A stretch of 10,574 bases of DNA from an uncultured Collinsella sp. Its GTDB lineage: Bacteria > Actinomycetota > Coriobacteriia > Coriobacteriales > Coriobacteriaceae. Shown here one piece after another: positions 6,898 through 10,574 of this stretch. Location of the stretch: positions 1 to 10,574 of the forward strand of contig CABUMZ010000064.1 of assembly GCA_902492825.1 (NCBI GenBank), given 5' to 3'. The notes below the pieces were generated by a model, which worked only from the letters and a program-made list of their open reading frames with translations, was not told the DNA's origin and searched no databases. Made by a program: the position numbers and the translations under genes. Numbering within the stretch: the stretch's first letter is position 1; each line of letters begins with the position of its first letter.

Positions 6898-8436
6898 CTA
6901 TTCCGCATCGACCACGCGGAGCAGATATGCCACGCGCGTTGCGGCCGTGCACTTAAAACGCTCGTCCGAGCGAACTCCGGCGACCCATACCACGGCACCC
7001 CCCGGCGCCGTCCTCACCATGGGCACGCCGGCGCGCTCGGAAACGGGAATGCGAGCCTCACCTAGCAAATCGGATACTTTCTTGCTTCGGCCACTCATCC
7101 CTAACGGGCACATCACGTCTCCCGGCGCGGGACCGTCCACCCACAGGCGCGCCAATCGCGCCTCGGCAGGGATCTCGCCACGCGAGCCCGCCAGGATCCG
7201 CTCACTATCGCTGTCGGCAAAACCCAGGGCAGCCGCGTCTACCAAAGCTGTCACTTCCCCGGCAGCCGCAAGCTCACGGGCGCGGCGCACGATATCGCAT
7301 CCCGGCTCAACAGCCATCGGTTCTGTGACCAGCATACGTCCCCCGCCCAACGGCAAACGACCGGGTACGGTAACCCAGCCCGCGACCAGGCCCTCGCGAG
7401 CCGCCGGCGCCTTAAACGCCAGCATGCCAAACTCAATGCGTGCGTCAATCCCCGCCGGAAGCGTGACCGAGCCGGTGCCCTCGGCAACGCAGGAAAGGAC
7501 TCGCTCCACATGTCGCATCTCGGGACGAGCGTTCGGATCGATGCGCTTAATCGCCAGTCGCACGATGCGCCGCGCGATTACCACCTCGGCCGCAGCCAGG
7601 CGCCTGGCATCGAGCACCAGCGCACCCGCTGCCTCTTTGCGCAAACAGCTTCGAAACGCCTGTGCCGAAAGCTGAGACAAAAACGCGTCCTCATCGCCTA
7701 AGATCTCGCAGGCGGCGCCAATCGTCTTGCAGACGCTCGCGTTGCGCTGCACCACCACCGGCATTACTCGATGGCGCACGTAGTTTCGCAGATACGAGAT
7801 ATCCTCATTGCTCTCGTCTTCACGCCACGGCTGACCATGTACCTGTAGATAGCCCACGAGCTCGCCATGAGTTAGGTCGAGCAAGGGACGTACCACGATA
7901 TTCCTCCGGCGAGGAATGCTCGATAGGCCAGCGGGGCCCGAACCCTTAATCGCGTTCATCAAAAACGTTTCCGCGCGATCCGAAGACGTGTGCGCGGTGC
8001 AGATACGAGCCGCCGTTCGCGGTGCCCCCGTCTGGGCGCAGAGCTCGCGAACATACCTCCGCGCCGCGGCATAGCGCACTTCGCGGGCCGCAGCCTCAAT
8101 ATTGCCCGACTCCCCATCAAAATAAGCGTGCTCCACGCACAGCGGTAAACCATATTTCGCGCAGAGCTCACGCACAAAGGCCTCGTCGCCATCGGACGCC
8201 TTGCCGCGCAGATGATGGTTTACATGCAGCACATGCAGGCGCTCGCGAGCAATGGGGGCAACACCGCGCCCGTCTTGGATATCCAGCTTTGATGTGCACG
8301 CCATAAGAAGCAGTGCCGTCGAGTCCGCGCCGCCTGATACCATGAGCACGACAGGAGCAGCCTGCTGCCTCGTTCGGGTCTCATCGACTGCCCCGGGCAC
8401 GGCATGGTGTCCGTAATGCTGTGATACCGTAGGCAT
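6898..8436 (-). CDS. tilS: tRNA(Ile)-lysidine synthase TilS
   Basis: TilS attaches lysine to C34 of the CAU-anticodon tRNA-Ile using ATP, changing both its decoding (AUA) and charging; it is normally essential. In this 512-aa protein the N-terminal PP-loop ATPase motif SGGADS is at 34-39, HHLRG at 74-78, WREDESNED at 204-212 and RNYVRHRVMP at 217-226. The C-terminal substrate-recognition domain runs from about 430 to 505, starting at DGPAPGDVMCP. The usual H-x-x-DDQ-x-ET motif reads HTSSDRAET (149-157), a departure at two normally conserved positions. The start has a strong GGAGGA ribosome binding site about six bases before the ATG. It is the first gene of the tilS-hpt-ftsH cluster and divergent from the WalJ-like gene, with 48 bases between the two starts. 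Confidence 0.93.
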   Translation of the reverse strand: MPTVSQHYGHHAVPGAVDETRTRQQAAPVVLMVSGGADSTALLLMACTSKLDIQDGRGVAPIARERLHVLHVNHHLRGKASDGDEAFVRELCAKYGLPLCVEHAYFDGESGNIEAAAREVRYAAARRYVRELCAQTGAPRTAARICTAHTSSDRAETFLMNAIKGSGPAGLSSIPRRRNIVVRPLLDLTHGELVGYLQVHGQPWREDESNEDISYLRNYVRHRVMPVVVQRNASVCKTIGAACEILGDEDAFLSQLSAQAFRSCLRKEAAGALVLDARRLAAAEVVIARRIVRLAIKRIDPNARPEMRHVERVLSCVAEGTGSVTLPAGIDARIEFGMLAFKAPAAREGLVAGWVTVPGRLPLGGGRMLVTEPMAVEPGCDIVRRARELAAAGEVTALVDAAALGFADSDSERILAGSRGEIPAEARLARLWVDGPAPGDVMCPLGMSGRSKKVSDLLGEARIPVSERAGVPMVRTAPGGAVVWVAGVRSDERFKCTAATRVAYLLRVVDAE

Positions 8437-8464
8437 TTGCTTCCTCCTCTATTCGTCCGCACCC

Positions 8465-8470
8465 ATTGTA
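8465..8470 (-). promoter_or_regulatory. Putative -10 element (TACAAT) of tilS
   Basis: On the minus strand TACAAT lies 28 bases before the tilS ATG. The best -35 candidate is GAGACA (8486-8491) at a short 15-bp spacing, which overlaps the start of the divergent gene. The two divergent promoters must therefore be interlocked within 48 bases. Confidence 0.4.
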
Positions 8471-8484
8471 TCCTTTGGAATCTT

Positions 8485-9294
8485 ATGTCTCGTCTGCACC
8501 TTCATATCCTTGGCAGCGGCTCAAAAGGCAACTGCGCGCTCATCGAAGGCCCCCGGGGGCTCATCATGATTGACGACGGTCTTTCTCGCCGCGAGACATT
8601 AAAGCGCATGGCAGAACTGGGACTCTCGGCAGACAACGTCTCGGCTCTTCTCATTACTCATGAGCATAGCGATCACATCAAGGGTCTCGATGTCTGGTGC
8701 AAGCACTGGCACGGTCCCCTCTTTGCCAGTAGGGGCACACTTTCGAGCAAAGAAAATCTTTCGCATCTGCCTGTCGAGGAATTCGACCCCGGTGACACCC
8801 TATCCATTGCCGGCATCCACGCGCAAACCTACTCAACATCACACGATGTCATAAATCCAATCGGCTTTCGATTCGACGCCCTCGATGATTCCATCGGCTT
8901 TGCTACCGACACCGGAGAGCTATCGAGCCAAGCCATGAACACCCTCAAAGATTGTCGAGTCCTCGCGCTCGAAAGCAACCACGATGTGACCATGCTGCGC
9001 GAGGGAGAATATCCCCGCTTTCTTCAGGAGCGCATCCTGTCTGCAAGGGGACACCTCTCCAACGGCCAAGCCGCCGAAGCCGCGCGCGAACTTGTTACCG
9101 ATCGCACCGAACAGCTCATTGCCATGCATATCAGCCAAGACAACAATCGTCCGAGCCTTACCGTCAAAAGCTATGCCAAAGCTCTAGCCGCAACCCTGGA
9201 TGACGAGGTCGGCAGCTCCGCAACCCTTCTCCAAGGATCGCGAAAACTCTCGATACGCCCTGCGAGTCAGTATCAACCGGCAACCATTCAATAG
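8485..9294 (+). CDS. Metallo-beta-lactamase-fold hydrolase, WalJ/YycJ (VicX) type
   Basis: This 269-aa protein belongs to the MBL-fold branch that includes YycJ/WalJ, thought to be a nuclease-like enzyme linked in Firmicutes to the WalRK cell-wall system. Visible features are LGSGSKGNC (9-17), the metal motif THEHSDH (58-64), SHD (119-121), ATDTGE (140-145), ESNHD (163-167), the GHLSN motif (189-193) and MHISQDNN (214-221). All metal-binding residues are intact. I start at ATG 8485 because the family begins a few residues before LGSGSKGN; the frame extends upstream to a TTG, but that overlaps the tilS ribosome binding site. The Shine-Dalgarno sequence is weak (TTGGA). No walRK two-component genes are present, so the function in wall control is not supported here. 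It probably acts on nucleic acid in the cytoplasm. Confidence 0.85.
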   Translation: MSRLHLHILGSGSKGNCALIEGPRGLIMIDDGLSRRETLKRMAELGLSADNVSALLITHEHSDHIKGLDVWCKHWHGPLFASRGTLSSKENLSHLPVEEFDPGDTLSIAGIHAQTYSTSHDVINPIGFRFDALDDSIGFATDTGELSSQAMNTLKDCRVLALESNHDVTMLREGEYPRFLQERILSARGHLSNGQAAEAARELVTDRTEQLIAMHISQDNNRPSLTVKSYAKALAATLDDEVGSSATLLQGSRKLSIRPASQYQPATIQ

Positions 9295-9302
9295 ACTATC
9301 CT

Positions 9303-9354
9303 AGACAGCAAAAGGGGCCGAGAATCGCTTCCCAGCCCCTTTTGCTGTCTTTTA
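9303..9354. terminator. Strong intrinsic terminator shared by convergent genes
   Basis: A 16-bp perfect stem, 9303-9318 with 9335-9350, encloses a 16-base loop and is followed on the plus strand by TTTT (9351-9354). It starts nine bases after the WalJ-like stop and lies 23 bases beyond the hsp20 stop on the other strand. It works best on the plus strand; the minus side lacks a T-tract outside the stem. Confidence 0.88.
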
Positions 9355-9376
9355 ATAGCGCAGAACACCAACGAAG

Positions 9377-9808
9377 TTAGTCAATGGAGATCTTCGTAAC
9401 GTTCTTCTTCTCGACGATCTTGGGAACCGTAACGGTCAGGATGCCGTCAGCGTACTTAGCCGAGAGGCCCTCGCTCGAAGCGTCCTTTAGATATACGCCA
9501 CGCGTCGCGCTGTACGAGCTGAACTCCTTCTGCAGGAAGTTCTTGCCCTCGTTCTCCTCGTCTTCCTCGACATTCACGCTAATGGACAGACGGCCCTCGT
9601 TAAGCTCGACATCGATATCGTCCTTGGCGACGCCGGTCAGATAAGCCTTGACCTCATAGCCGTCGCCCTTATCCTCAACGTCAACGGGGAACGCCTTGGA
9701 AGCAATCGAGTTGTTTGCAAGGTCGCTCATATCATCAAACAGATCGAACAGCGAGCTTGCAGAGGGACGAACGCCAAAAACCGAACGATAAGGAACCATG
9801 CTTGCCAT
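9377..9808 (-). CDS. Hsp20/alpha-crystallin small heat-shock protein
   Basis: This ATP-independent holdase binds unfolding proteins in the cytoplasm and keeps them soluble for refolding machines. The 143 residues fit a bacterial Hsp20. A short N-terminal arm (1-39) containing FDLFDDM is followed by the alpha-crystallin domain (about 40-133), with PVDVEDKGDGYEV near its start and the signature ADGILTVTVPK at 120-130. The C-terminal ISI (140-142) is the I-x-I motif that docks between dimers. The ATG at 9808 is chosen because AAAGGAG lies eight bases upstream and the family begins here; an open frame to 9943 has no usable start signal. It converges on the WalJ-like gene and is divergent from the gene at 10086. 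The AT-rich leader contains an inverted repeat and possible ribosome-site pairing. No CIRCE or complete HAIR heat-shock operator is seen. Confidence 0.93.
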   Translation of the reverse strand: MASMVPYRSVFGVRPSASSLFDLFDDMSDLANNSIASKAFPVDVEDKGDGYEVKAYLTGVAKDDIDVELNEGRLSISVNVEEDEENEGKNFLQKEFSSYSATRGVYLKDASSEGLSAKYADGILTVTVPKIVEKKNVTKISID

Positions 9809-9817
9809 GTTTACCAC

Positions 9818-9829
9818 TCCTTTATAGGA
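9818..9829 (-). promoter_or_regulatory. Possible ribosome-site-masking hairpin in the hsp20 leader
   Basis: In the mRNA UCCU (9826-9829) can pair with AGGA (9818-9821) of the Shine-Dalgarno sequence around an AUAA loop. The stem is only 4 bp, so it would melt easily. The same UCCU can instead pair with an upstream AGGA (9841-9844). This is seen as pairing only; a thermosensor role is inference. Confidence 0.3.
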
Positions 9830-9874
9830 CTGCCGAGTCATCCTCCAGGTGACTGGGACTTCTTTTGACGCTCT

Positions 9875-9903
9875 TATATATGCCCACCCAGTGCTCATAT
9901 ATA
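9875..9903. repeat. AT-rich inverted repeat upstream of hsp20
   Basis: TATATATG (9875-9882) and CATATATA (9896-9903) are exact reverse complements separated by 13 bases. It lies about 67-95 bases upstream of the hsp20 ATG, in the probable promoter region. Candidate TATAGT hexamers on the minus strand lie at 9909-9914 and 9933-9938. It could be an operator or part of the leader RNA structure; I cannot assign a regulator. Confidence 0.4.
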
Positions 9904-10014
9904 CATCGACTATAAAGTTTTTTGAGTCCAGTACTATAAGCATATCTAAGTGCGTATGACTCAGGTTTTAGGAAGGTTAAGGTTCTTTGAACCAGAGCTT
10001 AAATAACAAGTATG

Positions 10015-10046
10015 TTCACAGCTACAAATAGCAAGGGGCTTACAAT
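10015..10046 (+). promoter_or_regulatory. Putative promoter of the C-terminally anchored membrane protein gene
   Basis: TTCACA (10015-10020) matches the -35 consensus at five of six positions and TACAAT (10041-10046) the -10 at five of six, but the 20-bp spacing is long. The -10 lies 39 bases before the ATG at 10086. The divergent region 9809-10085 holds no gene I can support. Confidence 0.35.
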
Positions 10047-10085
10047 GAGCGCGTACACGTTGTTGGTAACGAGCTAAAGGGCATC

Positions 10086-10553
10086 ATGGACGACCAAAAC
10101 CAGAACAAAATGTTTATGCAGACGCAGGGGGAAGAAACTTCCACGCAGCCGCCACGGTTCCATCGCCCCCACATCTCGCAAGAGCCCATTAATGATCCTG
10201 AGCCCGAGTATGTGACGAGAAATCGATATCAAACGCTCGAGGATGCCCAAACGGAACGCAAACATATGGGCGTCGCCTCGGGAGACCCTGTATATCTGAA
10301 AGACGCACCATTATCTAAAAACAGCGCAGCTAGTGATGAGCCGATGAAAGCATCCGCCGCTCATCAACAAAGAGGTCCTCGACCAAAGCAAACCTTGACG
10401 CATTCGGCTCGCTATCTCGAAACGCCAAAACAGGGAAAATCAATCTTCGTTTCATCAAGTAAACGACGCAAGCAGCATCGACTGACAATCCTGCTTTTGA
10501 TCATTGCAGCCATAGCAGTTGCCCTTGTTATTCGTTTTATTTTCTTTAAATAA
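10086..10553 (+). CDS. Uncharacterised small protein with a C-terminal membrane anchor
   Basis: I do not recognise this 155-aa protein. Residues 1-115 are hydrophilic and low in hydrophobic core residues, rich in Gln, Pro, Ser, Lys and Glu, so probably disordered. A basic stretch, KRRKQHR (126-132), is followed by one hydrophobic helix, TILLLIIAAIAVALVIRFIFF (about 134-154), ending one residue before the C-terminus. By the positive-inside rule the N-terminal part should face the cytoplasm, making it a tail-anchored protein. The ATG is preceded by AAAGGG at short spacing. Codons are more A/T-rich than in the housekeeping genes to the left. It is divergent from hsp20 and stands alone as far as the window shows. 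Length, open frame, ribosome site and clear membrane segment support a real gene; its function is unknown. Confidence 0.75.
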   Translation: MDDQNQNKMFMQTQGEETSTQPPRFHRPHISQEPINDPEPEYVTRNRYQTLEDAQTERKHMGVASGDPVYLKDAPLSKNSAASDEPMKASAAHQQRGPRPKQTLTHSARYLETPKQGKSIFVSSSKRRKQHRLTILLLIIAAIAVALVIRFIFFK

Positions 10554-10574
10554 AAGCTCAATACCAAAAAGAAT

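Noticed and set aside
6749..7675. A 308-codon plus-strand frame opposite the tilS 3' half
   Set aside because: Its composition (Ser, Arg, Pro, Thr rich) is typical of an antisense shadow of a GC-rich gene and it shows no motif.
7902..7919. ATTCCTC / GAGGAAT hairpin inside tilS
   Set aside because: It is a 7-bp stem within conserved coding sequence with no regulatory context; chance is sufficient.
9809..9943. A longer N-terminus for Hsp20
   Set aside because: The extension crosses the AT-rich leader and inverted repeat; the in-frame ATG after GGAGG has no spacing, and family length fits the start at 9808.
9922..9964. TTGAGT ... ACTCAG as a HAIR (HspR) operator upstream of hsp20
   Set aside because: The half-sites are 31 bases apart instead of seven and one is imperfect, so it does not meet the known operator layout.

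Overview
The window reads as ordinary chromosomal DNA from a moderately high-GC bacterium. Gene content, the tilS-hpt-ftsH order and codon use fit a gut actinobacterium of the Coriobacteriia, probably Collinsella or a relative. That assignment is an inference from overall impression; there is no rRNA gene or other taxonomic marker here. I see no prophage, CRISPR array, plasmid function, tRNA or transposase gene. No gene-free stretch exceeds about 300 bases; the longest is the 277-base divergent region between the small heat-shock gene and the last gene.

Layout from left to right. On the plus strand, 172-1620 encodes an iron-sulfur rRNA uracil-C5 methyltransferase with an unusual lysine-rich head. 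A terminator hairpin at 1651-1676 separates it from convergent minus-strand genes: a YcdX-type PHP phosphoesterase (1699-2520) and a PLP aminotransferase (2686-3870). Between the aminotransferase promoter and the ftsH terminator lies a perfect 25-bp inverted repeat (3930-3991) that resembles a REP or MITE palindrome. The minus-strand cluster tilS (6898-8436), hpt (6202-6750), ftsH (4059-6200) follows. hpt and ftsH are one base apart, and a strong terminator follows ftsH. Divergent from tilS is a WalJ/YycJ-type metallo-beta-lactamase-fold hydrolase (8485-9294). A 16-bp terminator stem separates that gene from a convergent Hsp20 small heat-shock gene (9377-9808). The window ends with a plus-strand gene (10086-10553) for an unrecognised small protein with a single C-terminal membrane segment.

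The genes mostly serve RNA modification and protein quality control: 23S rRNA methylation, tRNA-Ile lysidine synthesis, membrane proteolysis by FtsH, Hsp20 holdase activity and purine salvage by Hpt. The tilS-hpt-ftsH grouping is common in Gram-positive bacteria and in actinobacteria. The hexamer TACAAT recurs as the likely -10 element in front of most transcription units.

I did not find a clearly new biological system. The items most worth a second look are the 25-bp palindrome, a palindrome over the -35 region of the hpt promoter, possible alternative pairing in the hsp20 leader, the lysine-rich head that replaces a TRAM domain in the methyltransferase, and the uncharacterised membrane-anchored protein at the right end.
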